Source: Corynespora cassiicola | Lineage: Eukaryota; Ascomycota; Dothideomycetes; Pleosporales; Corynesporascaceae | Direction of reading: 5' to 3' | Length of the DNA stretch: 64,000 nt | NCBI GenBank assembly: GCA_022059125.1 | Contig: JAEUWY010000002.1 | Location: forward strand, 3,286,001 to 3,350,000 | Program-made: the position numbers and the translations under genes | In this document: one piece after another, positions 22,440 to 33,303 of the stretch | Layout of the letters: each line of letters starts with the position of its first letter | Position numbering within the stretch: position 1 is the first letter of the stretch | The notes under the pieces: generated by a model | The model's database searches: none | Seen by the model: the letters and a program-made list of their open reading frames with translations, nothing else | What the model was told of the DNA's origin: nothing

Positions 22440-24569
22440 ATGAATTATCTACCAACCCCGCTTTATCCTTGACATGATCAGGGAAAAGTCTCTTATTCTT
22501 GTCGGTCGGAATTCCGCCCTCGAAGCGAAACAGTCTCGGATTTCCCAGCTTCGCGAGGCTACAACAAAGATGCACTTGTCGAGAGCTTGGAGCTTGACGA
22601 GGAAACACTTCTGGAGTTCGATACATTCTTACAAGAATGACTATTTTTCGTCTTCTTCGACCAAGTTTTCAGGTCTGTTGGTGTTTGTGTTGATCACGAA
22701 AGATTTGTCAGCCTTGATCCAGGGAATAAACGGGTTGTAACAACTGCTGCGCTGCCAACCTATATCCAACAATGGCATGATAAAACCCAGAAGTCTTCCC
22801 AGAAAAAAGTTCAGAGGGAGCTACATGTGGTTTCTCAATGCATCAAGGAAGTGTACTCGGCAGTCGAAAAACTCCATCAGGCTGGCCTGGCATCGTCAGG
22901 GATCATGCTTTCCGTCATCCTTCTTGGGGAGACATTGTCGCATGCGACCAGTATGATATACAAAACTCCATTTCCGAATGCATGGCCAAAACACGACTTG
23001 CCACTATTTCGAATGCTCGACAGCGGTTGCTGTTTGAACAAGCTGGCGAAGCTTGAGAAAGACCTGTCAACTTCATTGTTGGCCTATGTCAGCATGATGA
23101 AGAGCACCGATGGTTCCGGGCGGTCGCATGAGACTTGTACAAAGAGGTGTTGCAAGTCGCACAACATAGATCGCGAGACGTATCGCTCGCTCCACACGAG
23201 TGCTGGGTGCTCCCGTCATCCTGTTGGTCCAAACCGCGACGAGCTGAATGCTGCGCTTGACAAAGGAGGTTTTCCAATCATGCGACTCCGAGACGGCTCA
23301 GTTGATATTGTTGATTCAGCAGTCCTTCCCGAGTATACCGCGATATCACATGTATGGTCTGACGGCATGGGAAACCTTCATGGAAACAAACTTCCGCGGT
23401 GCCAGTTTGAACGGCTTCACAAGATGGTGTTGCGCATAAGCAATGACTGATCGAGTCTGTTCTGGCTGGATACGATTTGTGTTCCGTGGCGTAACGATGA
23501 GCATAATCGTCGAAGGGTTGCAATCGGCCGCATGCGTCGGACCTACGAGCAGGCGAAGAGCGTGCTCGTTGTCTCTGCAGACCTTACTACAGTACCCTCT
23601 CTTGCTTCGCCGACAGATCTTCTTCGCATTGGTTGTTCGGGCTGGATGCGGAGACTTTGGACACTCCAAGAGGGTGCATTAGCGCAACGCCTTTATTTCC
23701 AATTTTCTGAGGGAGCCAAGAGCCTGGACGAACTCGTCGCTCAAGTAATGGAAAAGCCAGGGTCAGCCATCTCGATGGTTGAAGCAGATGCAGTACAGAT
23801 TGCGCATAGCTTCCAAAGATTCAGTAACATGGAATGCAACATGATGGATGAGGCATACAATGCTTTACAATGGCGCAACACCAGCTGGCAGCAAGACGAA
23901 GCCTTTCGTCTTTCGATACTTCTCGATCTGGATGCAGAGAAGATTTCTGGGACTGAGGGCGAGGATAGGATGTGGACGCTACTAGCCATGTTGCCTAATT
24001 TTCCAGCGTCACTTATGTTTGCACCGGTCAAACGAATCGATAAGCACGGATATAGATGGGCCCCCCAGACGATGATGAATAAAGAAGGCTTCACTATGCC
24101 GCTAGACCATGGAATTCCTCCCGCAATTCTGGGGCAGCTGGGAATCATGGTAACCTTTTCGGGGTTTATCCTACATCCCAGAAGCATTCCGAATCGGGAC
24201 ATCTCGTTCTGCAGGGTGCATGGAGATTTGGGCACCTATCGTATTGCCAATCTTGGACCAAGCGACGGCGGCAAATCTTGGACAGAGGACGGGCCTTGGA
24301 ACATTTCAAATCCTGCAATTGTCGTTGGCCCGGCTCTTGCTGAGCTACTGAATGATGAAAATGGGGCATTAGTTTCCATTCATCGCTCTGAACGAGGAGT
24401 CTTTATGACTTAGTATCACTCCAGGGTTCATATTCATCGAGAGAGTAATGAAGAGCTCGATGGGGTGTTTGACAGTATGTGGAATGCTGAGGCGAAGAAG
24501 ACCGACATCACAGCCAATCTTGGATATGCTGAGATATTAGCATCCTCACAAAGATGGCTCATTAGTTAG
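22440..24569 (+). pseudogene. HET-domain gene 4, broken by four in-frame stops
   Basis: One reading frame from ATG 22440 to TAG 24567-24569 (710 codons) is HET-like throughout but interrupted by TGA at 22470, 22638 and 23448 and TAG at 24411. There are no frameshifts. The 22638 TGA falls where HET2 and HET3 have Trp (LQSW). The next codon is CTA, so the context is the known UGA-CUA readthrough motif. The spaced His/Cys motif (HETCTKRCC, then YRSLH and C) and the HET start YTAISHVWSDG lie before the third stop; FWLDTICVPW and RRLWTLQEGAL lie after it. The segment past the TAG still matches the family and ends RWLIS. It is most likely a recent pseudogene by point mutation. Readthrough or a second functional allele is the less likely alternative. 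Confidence 0.85.
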
Positions 24570-25894
24570 ATATATCCCCATGCACGATGCTTTTTCAATG
24601 GTGTACTTGCAATGCATCGAAGTTGCTCAGAGGGCGAGTGTGGTGTCGGTTTGACCCCTTGCCACCAAGTCACAGCGACGCAGCTATACAAATCAGCTAT
24701 CCGGAGACATCAAACTTTGCGGTCCAATACGTTGATTATCTAATGCTTATTTTGGTCATGCTGAATAAGACGCATCCTGCATGGGCCCTGGGTTCTTTGG
24801 GCCCGGATGTTTCCGCTTGATAGGGGCGGGGTACGTTGTCATGGTGCTGCCATGGACGCTCTCTCCCCTGGGATTCGCAAAACTAGCTCTAGTACGTATG
24901 AGAAATCTTTAATGCTTCCTGAAAGCCATCGCCATCCCTTTTTTCTGATATGACCCAGCTGAAACAAATCATCCCATAAGCTGTACTCGTTTGAGGACTG
25001 GTCGCCCAAAAGTGCTGCTGTTGCAAGGCTATGGGTGTGATGAGGATGGATCCAATTGTTATCCCAGCAGGTGAAATTGGAAAAAAAAACAGTGTGACCC
25101 CTAGCAGGTGGTCTCTCACAATACCTAGGTATGGTGCCCATAGAACATTGGCGCTCTCACACAGCTGGCGGCATGTTGGTGGCTTGGAACAGGGTTCAAG
25201 TAATGTTGAGAAACGCGACTTTCCCTACGAAGATGGCATGGGAAAACATGCTGTCACATCAGAAATCATTTTCGGATATGTCGACATGCGTCTGTGATCA
25301 AGTTGCAGGACCAATACAACGGGCACAAGAGATGCTTCGGCAAGGTCAGCTCCCGATGCTGAGATGCATACCAAAGGTGGCGAGCTTCAAGCTCTAGTAC
25401 GCAGGCAACACGGACAGGGTGGCAGGCAACCATCCAAGGCGGCGTGTTCTGCCGGGACGCCGCATGAAAAGAGGAGGTTGCTGACGGGGCGCACGAAAGC
25501 CGAGGGGCTGAAGAGCAAAGAGCAGAGAGCAGAGAGCAGCTAGACATGGCTGCGAGACGGTGTGGGCGGCCAAACCCCCCGTTGATGACGATAGATGACT
25601 GCTTAGCAAGGCGGTGTAGGCGTAGGTGTAGGGAGACGGCGGTTGTGTGGCAGTGCCTTCGTTTATAGTTTCGGTGAGTTCGCCCAACGCGAAGGAGCGA
25701 CCGAGCCGTCAGCCCCAGTCTATGCGACCTCCCGTCGGCACTACTGTCTACGCGCGCGCCACACACACCCTCCACCATCATGGCATATAAACGCCGTGTT
25801 CCCAGCTCGCGGATCTTTTTTGGCATCGTCCGCCAGCTGCCGTAAGCCCGCCCTTTATCTTCCACGCAGCGACTTCTCGAGTTGGGGTCGCGCC
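24570..25894. other. Intergenic between broken HET4 and membrane protein B
   Basis: 1,325 bp. Short frames on both strands (for example 24839-25141 minus, 25266-25922 minus) have no recognisable domains. A purine-rich stretch of near-repeats (AGAGCA units) lies at about 25494-25535. The last few hundred bases presumably hold the promoter of the membrane-protein gene. Confidence 0.45.
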
Positions 25895-27201
25895 ATGACC
25901 CCTCTTCCCTCTGCTGCTGCATCAGTCCGCGACCTCGGAGCCCGCATCCTGGAGCGCATCATGCCGAGAGGGGTGGAATCGCAGCTCTCAGGCCAGTGGA
26001 GGGGCCCGCAGGATGTCCTCTCGATTCTCTTGATCCTGGGTCCGGACATCATTCAGCGGGCCCTCGCGCAGCTTTCGGGGTCGGGCCTCACGCCCGTCGT
26101 GTTTTCTTTTGGTTGGGTTGCGTACGCATTCAGCGCTCTGCTGGCTGCTTTTGGCAGTGCGTGCCCTCGCGGGTTCCCCCTCTTTTTTCCTGCGAGACGG
26201 GCTTACTGACAGTGGCAAGACGGCCGGCTTATTCCTGACGCGGATTTCGCTGCAATAATCGTGCCAGCCAAGAGCGGAAACGTCCGCAACAACAAGTCGT
26301 GGATCATTGGCCGGTTGCTGCGAGACCATGAGCACCGCTCTTCGGACCTCGTGCACCGAGAGGATCGAGGTGGAAATCACGAGGCTCTTCGCGTATCCGT
26401 TTTCCAGGTCGCCAAAACGCCAGCGCCGGCAACCATCGCTCGGGATTGGGTCTTTTATAGCGGCTTCGTCGTCATGGTGGTCCAGTTTGCCGTTGCTTCT
26501 GTGCCCATCATTCTCACCCGCAATTGGTCCATCATGATGGTCTTGGGTGCTGGAACCATATTGGCCTTGCTCCAGGGTGCACTTCCACAGTGGCGAAAGG
26601 AGAAGTGGGCGTGTCCAAAAAAAGGCGGCAATGCGGTGAGCATTACGCAAGGCAATGGCAGCCGCCACGTCATGGTCATTCTCGAGAGTGAATACAATGG
26701 CCTTGAGCTAGAGATTCTGGGCGCGGGGAGCAAAAACATCCCATGCAGTCGTTGGGAGCTTGTCTGCATATCCGTCCTAACCTCGCTTTGGACCGTCCTC
26801 TTGATCACTGTGGCCGGCATGAGCGACGATTCATGGTGTAAGGCCCAATTCTTGCACACTTCGACAATGAAGCTGACCCTGAGATAGACCTTCTGGCAGT
26901 TGGCCTAATGGGGATAGTGCACAACGTATTCGTCGCGGGTGCGCCACGTCCCCCAGGAGCCCTTGGGATACATCTTGAAAAGCAGGACGTCATCTCAAGC
27001 AATACCGTAGCCGATGTTCTGTACCAAACCGAACAGAAATATCCCCTAGTCGGATCCTCCCTCGTACCCATATTTTTCTCCGGCGGAATGCGGGTCCCGG
27101 AGACACAGATCGCATTCTGGTCCAAAGCCCAGGAGTTGCGCTCGGCATATGGATCAGTCCAGTTGAACGTCACACCTAAAAACGGCCCCAATAAGAGTTA
27201 A
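25895..27201 (+). CDS. Multi-pass membrane protein, HET-island paralogue B, 3 exons
   Basis: Model: join(25895..26156,26220..26837,26888..27201), 397 residues; both introns are GT-AG and phase 1. It is clearly paralogous to 13982-15474. Shared blocks are ILLILGPDIIQRALAQLSG, PVVFSFGWVAYAFSALL, GRLIPDADF, RNNKSWIIGRLLRD, ALPQWRKEKWACPKK, the VAGMSDDSW block at intron 2, and YPLVGSSLVPIFFSGGMRV. I chose ATG 25895 because it starts a compact MTPLPSAAASVRDLG; an in-frame upstream ATG at 25643 would add 84 low-complexity residues. The distal N-terminal helix of paralogue A is missing. Function is unknown; it lies at the right end of the HET island. Confidence 0.72.
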
Positions 27202-27564
27202 TACCATGTCTCACTAATATAATAGAAGTTAGAAGGCTTAGTCAATTACTAAACTGTAGATGCTTCTTACTTATCTCTGTAGTTTATACATTTATACGTT
27301 CTTATAATCTATCCAGCTGTATAGATCACAACTTGACTATCACTCATCTAGGGATTCAAAGCGTGATATAAAGAACGAAAAACTCAATACTCTAAATCTT
27401 TGTTTCATGTTTTAGACAATCTCAAGATCTACTATACGCGCATATACACTACATGTCAAAAGTACGGGTGTAGTTTAACGCGCTAGCATTTTATAGTAAA
27501 ATCATTCAAAACCATTCAACTCCAAGCTTAGGACATAGTATTTATTATTCCTACAGTTATCTGA
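27202..27564. other. A/T-rich 3' flank of membrane protein B
   Basis: This is very A/T-rich sequence with many TATA/TAGA steps and no open frame of note. It resembles the 18.4-19.4 kb gap and leads into the decayed dehydrogenase. Confidence 0.45.
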
Positions 27565-27836
27565 GTCCTCTGCCTGCTGAAAGCATCTCGCCGGTTACAT
27601 ATGATGCGTCGTCACTAAGGAGGAACATGATGGAACCGCCACCTCATCAGGATCCCTGTATCTGTGTGGGGAATCTTTTCTAGGAGTCTCTTGGACGCCA
27701 GTCAACGCGCATCGTGAGTCTCGATGGTTCAGAAGCCCAGCGGCGATAATGTTGAATCTATGACCCAATAGGCCATATTCAATAGCCTTTTGACTGTAGC
27801 GAGGCCTATCCCAGACGCGCCACCAGTAACCATATA
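27565..27836 (-). pseudogene. Short-chain dehydrogenase/reductase relic
   Basis: Read on the minus strand, the right end encodes SLTGRHYMVTGGASGIGLAT, the SDR NAD(P)-binding fingerprint TGxxxGIG. The left end encodes GSIMFLLSDDASYVTGEML, the typical SDR C-terminal block, preceded in another frame by RDPDEVA. Only about 270 bp separate the ends, where an intact SDR has about 750. The central catalytic part with the Tyr-x3-Lys motif is therefore deleted, and at least two frame changes remain. It lies about 560 bp upstream of the P450 gene, so the two may once have been neighbours in a metabolite cluster (inference). Confidence 0.8.
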
Positions 27837-27839
27837 GTG

Positions 27840-28399
27840 TCTTCCAGTCAGACTAAGACATTACAGTCGATATTCTATTTCTCTAGTCATTATAGATGTA
27901 ATGCGTCTTGTATGGTTACTCAAAAGACCTAGGAGTATATATTCTCCTGGAGTTGGAAGAAGCGGAGAGATGACGTCCTTTGATCGGCTAAACTCAAGCC
28001 TGCATAATATTTATATTGTGCTCCCCACAAAGAATCCTTGAAGCACCCCCCCGCTGCCGACTCATTCCGGACCCAGAACCAATCAATGAGACCACTTGTG
28101 AGTAATCCTACACAATGGTATCCAAACTTTGATAAAATAGTGGTGTTTCATGAACTGGGTGATCGGCATACTGCATCGGGTCTGTCGTCAGGTTACTTCC
28201 GACATCCACACCTGGCCCTTGGCAACGCCCTGTTATTCCTTACTCCTCTCGGCTTTTGCATTCCCGCTTTCCGGATAGCGGTAGATATAGTCCGGCGTTT
28301 AGTCTACCATTTCTGATTATTCATTGGGATAGAACTGGGGCGAAGACATCTTTCAGAATATCTCATAGACAACTTGTCTAAATCGTACCCGGAGCAAAA
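27840..28399. other. Intergenic upstream of the P450
   Basis: 560 bp. A 92-codon plus-strand frame at 28038-28316 has no recognisable domain. The region presumably includes the P450 promoter; no clear regulatory motif was seen. Confidence 0.4.
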
Positions 28400-30202
28400 A
28401 TGCCTGGACCTCAGATCCTAGAAGAATCATTGCCTAGCCGTCTTCCCTCACTCGCTATAGGGACACCAAGTTCGATTCTAGCCGCTTTCTTGGCCCTAGT
28501 CGCTTTGTATGTATTATTCATTGCGCCTTCGGAGGATGCAATCATCCCGTCGTACGAAGTGGTTGGCATGATGCCGGGGGACACGATCAGGGATGCCAAA
28601 AACCGTTACGCGAATTCTCCTCGTGCCATTCTTGCAGAAGGTCTCAAGAAAGTAAGTGTTTCCAAGCATTCGGCAGCTTTTCGGGATTCTAACTGGGTGA
28701 TTTACCAGTACCGAGGGAAGGGATTCCAAGTTGTTACGCCAACCGCCCCAATGATCGTGCTCCCAAAGAGATACACGGAGGAGATTAAGAGCCATCCTCA
28801 CCTCTCCTTTACAAGGAATATTGAAAAGGTACGTCTTAAAAGACGCACCCGTAAGATTTCCAAATCTGCTCACTACTTTTCTCGAGTCTATGGCTGCATC
28901 CTTGCCTGGCGCAACATGGATACCTGGCATGGGCGGCTTCAAGTTCGCATGCGATCATCTTGACATCTTTGCCGCAGTCGCAAGACAAGACTTGACTCTG
29001 GCCCTAGGCATGTCCACATCCCACTACGCTTCCTTTTCAAACGATTGACTGACACGGTCTGACAGGGAAAATAACGCAAGATCTCTGTGACGAGACAAAG
29101 TTTGCTCTGCAAAAGTGTTTCCCAATCAGCAAAGATGACTCAGACTGGAAGAACGTCACGCTGTACCCAGCTACGGTGGATCTTGTTTCAAGATTATCGG
29201 CCCGTATCTTTTTGGGAGAAGATCTTTGCCGCAACGACAAATGGCTGCATGTATCAGGCGCCTACGCAGTCGAGGGAGTAGACTATTCGCGAGCCATGAG
29301 GGAATGGCCTTCCTTCCTTAAACCGATCGTACAGTTCTTTGTACCGCAACGCTGGAAACTGATTCAGTATGAGAACGAGGCCAGGAGGATCATTGGAGAA
29401 GAGTTGCGTAGGAGGCAGAGGGAAAAGGGAGTCTACAAAGACTCCCTGCAATGGTTCCAAGACCGGAAAAACAGGACAAAGGTAAACTTTGACCTCGCAG
29501 AGGCTCAACTTGCCATGGGGAATGGTGCGATCCATACTACGTCCATGGCGCTCACCCGTGCGCTGTTTGATCTATGTGCGCATTACGAATGGGTGCAGCC
29601 GCTGCGAGACGAGGTTGTGAGAGTGCTGGCCGAGGATGGAGGATGGAAGAAGACGACGCTTTACAAGATGAAATTGATGGACAGCTTCTTGAAGGAGTCT
29701 CAAAGGCTCAATCCGGTCCATTTCAGTAAGCATCCTTTACCCGTCCTCGTGATGCATGGCTAACAAGATGAACTTAGCCATCATGACACGCCTTGCCGAA
29801 AAGGATGTCGAGCTCAGCCATGGGGTCAAATTACGAAAGGGCGACATGGTCACGGTGACGACCCCCGAATCGATGGGCGACCCGGAAGTCTTTGAGGATC
29901 CGGACCGGTTTATTGGGGATAGGTTTCTCAAGTTGCGCGAGCTGCCGGGCAATGAAAATAAGTGGCAATACGTCACTACCAGCACGGATCATATTGGCTT
30001 CGGCCACGGACAGCATGCCTGCCCTGGCCGTTTTTTCGCCGGTAATGAGCTGAAGATTGCGTTGGCCCACATGTTGTTGCAATACGACTGGAAGATCGCG
30101 GACGGATACACTGCGCGGAATATCGAGAAAGCACAGGACATCATTCCAGACCCAACTGTGAAGATTTCTTACAAAAGACGGGAAGCAGAGATTGAGCTTT
30201 GA
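28400..30202 (+). CDS. Cytochrome P450 monooxygenase, 5 exons
   Basis: Model: join(28400..28651,28709..28828,28887..29007,29066..29725,29778..30202), 525 residues. An N-terminal anchor (SSILAAFLALVALYVLFIAP, about 25-44) suggests ER membrane localisation. Key parts: the I-helix region GAIHTTSMALTRAL, the K-helix E375-x2-R378 (KESQR), and the heme loop FGHGQHACPGRF with Cys466 as the iron ligand. Intron 3 appears to use a GC donor (GCATGT) and ends GACAG; no GT donor rejoins the frame. The N-terminal sequence resembles fungal P450s of indole-diterpene and gibberellin-type pathways (inference from remembered sequences). The substrate cannot be assigned. Only a dead SDR is adjacent, so there is no visible intact cluster. 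Confidence 0.88.
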
Positions 30203-31710
30203 GAGAAGAGTTCTATACCATCTGACATTGTAAATCCAATTTATATTCATTAAAGCCTGCTTTGTGAGAACCTGTGACGCTGATAACACCGTCCATCACA
30301 TTTCCAAAATCAATCAACCCTACCTTTTTTTGCCTTCAAGCCTGTTTTCGCACTCCGCTGTGTAGAACCTGCCATCTGTTCATTCTCCCATGACATCTAT
30401 CCGTCCAATCCGAGGCAGCGCATGCCATGCGCGCCCCCACTCTCCATCCGACTCCCAACCGGAACCATTACAAACCCTGCATCTCACACTCGCCGCATTC
30501 CAAACCAAGAAAACAGCCATGAAGACTTCACCAAATACATCCAACCACACAGCCACACATCACACCAACCACATCACTCAAAAGCGCACCAGACTGAGCA
30601 AACACCATGCTTCCATTCATCCCCCACCATCTATCCCAGACCTAGCAGTCTATCCCCTCTCCAATCAAAAAAAGGGCAACGCTCCGCTCATGCAATACAC
30701 CACCTAACCGGTCAAGCTACCGGAATATAATAAAAGAGAACATGACCCGCCTAGTAGCGCGTCTCCTGAAAGGGGGTAATCGCCATGAGAAGGAAACATG
30801 TACAAAAACAAAGGGGCGCATCGAGGACCCCCAAAATCCAAAGGGACCAGAAAAGGTGTTCCTGCGTCTGCCCGCTTATCCACTTGCCGCCAAAGTTAAA
30901 AAAAAAAAAGCAACACTATTGTAAAAGAAAAACTCCTTGTGGAATGCAGACGATAAAATATGTATAGTCCATTTCGATGCTCACATACGCACCATCTTGT
31001 GTGTGAGCGAGCGATGGGATGCGAAATGTGGGTATGGACATACATGATAAAAAAAGGAGGTACAATGGACAAATTCGTGGATGGAACATGTGCATGATGC
31101 ATTGCATGTCTTTTGCAAATTTAAGCCAACTTGGAAAAAAAAGTGTGACGCGTCATGTAAAACAGCATGGATGGTATATGTGCGGCCTGGCAGCCGATCT
31201 TTACAAGCCTAAAGCGGCGAAATCCGCGGAGCCTCGAAACCGGAGGATGAAAAGCAGAGAGGAGAAGTGAGGGATTATTTTTTTGGCATGGTTGTAGCGC
31301 CGACAACCTAATCGCCGTGCAGCGTTGTTGTTGTCGCTGGATACTGAGCCATCAACAGGGCAACGAAGATGCTCGAAAGTGCCACGGCTAGTCACAAGAT
31401 ATTGCACGAGTTACCAGACGGCCTGTCGAGACTCAAAGTCAGCAATATGATCGTTTGTTTTTCTTTTTTGGGGGAGGGGTTTGGACGGGATCCCCCGGAA
31501 AGCAGCCGATGGTTCCGTCAATAGCTCCCAAGGACAGGAAGAACCGTCCGTACCTTTTGACAGGGACAAATCAAGGGGCGTTGCCGTTACACAGCAACGC
31601 CGATCAACGCTTGTTGTAGAGCGATCGGATTTGGCGGGAATCCCATAGGCTGCTTTCCGAGAAATGTTCCGCGGAGCGAATTTCGAGGCTAGTGGATATA
31701 AAGGCTGGAC
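30203..31710. other. Intergenic between convergent P450 and LON/RING genes
   Basis: 1.5 kb. It has C/A-rich low-complexity sequence at about 30380-30700, which gives spurious Thr/His/Pro-rich frames, an A9 run near 30900, and otherwise unstructured sequence. No gene is supported. Confidence 0.5.
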
Positions 31711-33303
31711 TTACCACCTCTGTACGCGTATTCTGCTAATCCATGAATACACGATTTTGAGGCGTTGGCGTACTCTTGTCGTCTGCAATAGCAGGTACTT
31801 TTCTTCTTCGGCAATCGGCAGGACGCACGCAAACCAATACGGGAATAGGGCAGGATCCTCCGGGGGTTCTCCGTAGACATTGATTATCTTAGCCCTCAGC
31901 CAGGGGGCGCTAGCATTACGCATCTCCCTGACAAAAGACATGCAGCCCTCGAGCAACTGCTGCGTCGACAGCGTGGCCAGAGAGACATCGGTGGGGACGG
32001 TAGTCCCCGGGCTCTCGCGTTGGAGGCCTTCGGCATAGTTTCGGGCGGCAGTCGTCTCGCGCTGCTCCTCCAACCCCTCCACGGCGAGAGACACGTCTTC
32101 GACGCGTTCGATGCGCCCGACGTGATAACCATCCAACATACCGTGAGCGCGAATCCGACACCGGCCGACGCCCCTCGTCTCCACAAAGCTACGACCGTCG
32201 CGAAGAAGCTCGAAGTTTATTATCTCGAGGATGGTCCCGTACTCGAGGAACGGGGTGGCACCGAGGTCGCCCTGCGGAGCTGATGTGCGGTTGTACATGA
32301 CCATGCCGAACTGCCTATTTCCCTCGATGCAGCGTCGCATCATCAGGCGATAGCGCGGCTCGAATATGTGGAGAAAGGTGGGCATGGTGGGCAGGGACAG
32401 GGTACACACAAACAGTGGCATGTCAAGGGCGTCGTTGCCGGCCTGCTCCTCCTCGCTCAGGGCGGCCGCGCGTGCAGCCACGAGGTCTGGACACAGGCCG
32501 TCCAAGAGGGATACGAGCAGCCTATTGCTAGGCTTGTCCTGGAGGGAGGCTGGGATGTGGAGGCCTTGTCGACACATTGGGCATATGCTGCTGTGGTCCA
32601 TGACACGAGCGAGACAGCGACGGCAGAAGGTGTGACCACATGGCGTCGTGGTGGGGTCCAACATCATGTTATAGCACACAAGGCAGTCAAGCTCTTTATG
32701 TGCAGCTTCGCGGAGACGGTCGAGCAAGGCCGTGTCCTGTGACTGATAGCCCTCGTCATCTTGCGCCATGGGATGGTACTCGACCTCGGAACTATACCGG
32801 AGCTCGCCCATTTCCGCCATTACGAACGTGGACAGCAGCCTGCCGCCGTGGAGCACCCTCTGATGACCCTTTTCGCTGAATTTCTCCTTTTCGTCGTCCG
32901 GCATGTTCTCATCCCATCGTAGAATTTCTTGCAGGAGCATCATCGGGGGCTCTCCCGCGGAGGGTCCGTGCTTGGCGATTTCGTTCTTGATCACGTCCAT
33001 CAATTTGGCCAACGTGACGTCGACGCAGCACTCGGCGGCAGCGTGCTCGGCGGAGCACAGCGGCAGGGGGCAGGCGATGCCCAGCAGGCGGTCCGGGATG
33101 TTGGGGTACGAGATGTTCTGGCGGGGCTGGGGCTCGGGCAGGCAGGTGCGACAGACGGTGTGACCGCACGGCAGCGTCACCGGAGCATTGAAGGGCTTCG
33201 AGCACCGCGGGCACTGCACCAGGCGCACCAGCTGGCGTGCGTCGCGGTGGGCGGCCAGGGCGACCTGCTCCGGGGACTCGTGGGTGAGCACATCGCCTAC
33301 CAT
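31711..33303 (-). CDS. LON-domain and double-RING protein (LONRF/CrgA-like E3 ligase)
   Basis: 530 residues if started at ATG 33303 (MVGDVLTHESPEQ); an in-frame ATG at 33441 would add 46 poorly structured residues. RING-like motif 1 (CPRC, PCGHTVCRTC) is near the N-terminus. A second, complete C3HC4 RING (CLVC, CGHTFCRRC, CPMC) is in the middle. The C-terminal half is a LON substrate-binding domain (MPLFVCTLSLP, FEPRYRLMMRRC, and a C-terminus ending RIRVQRW). This order matches LONRF proteins and fungal CrgA-type regulators, which are E3 ubiquitin ligases (established for the family). No ATPase is present, so it is not a Lon protease. A TATATAA on its strand at about 33826-33832 may be the TATA box. 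Confidence 0.9.
   Translation of the reverse strand: MVGDVLTHESPEQVALAAHRDARQLVRLVQCPRCSKPFNAPVTLPCGHTVCRTCLPEPQPRQNISYPNIPDRLLGIACPLPLCSAEHAAAECCVDVTLAKLMDVIKNEIAKHGPSAGEPPMMLLQEILRWDENMPDDEKEKFSEKGHQRVLHGGRLLSTFVMAEMGELRYSSEVEYHPMAQDDEGYQSQDTALLDRLREAAHKELDCLVCYNMMLDPTTTPCGHTFCRRCLARVMDHSSICPMCRQGLHIPASLQDKPSNRLLVSLLDGLCPDLVAARAAALSEEEQAGNDALDMPLFVCTLSLPTMPTFLHIFEPRYRLMMRRCIEGNRQFGMVMYNRTSAPQGDLGATPFLEYGTILEIINFELLRDGRSFVETRGVGRCRIRAHGMLDGYHVGRIERVEDVSLAVEGLEEQRETTAARNYAEGLQRESPGTTVPTDVSLATLSTQQLLEGCMSFVREMRNASAPWLRAKIINVYGEPPEDPALFPYWFACVLPIAEEEKYLLLQTTRVRQRLKIVYSWISRIRVQRW

Noticed and set aside
22827..24413. Two adjacent independent small HET genes
   Set aside because: Both parts, and the segments before and after, are in the same frame and align consecutively with HET2 and HET3, so they are one gene broken by stops.
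30390..30730. Two overlapping plus-strand ORFs of about 100 codons
   Set aside because: They are low-complexity Thr/His/Pro-rich translations of C/A-rich DNA downstream of the P450.
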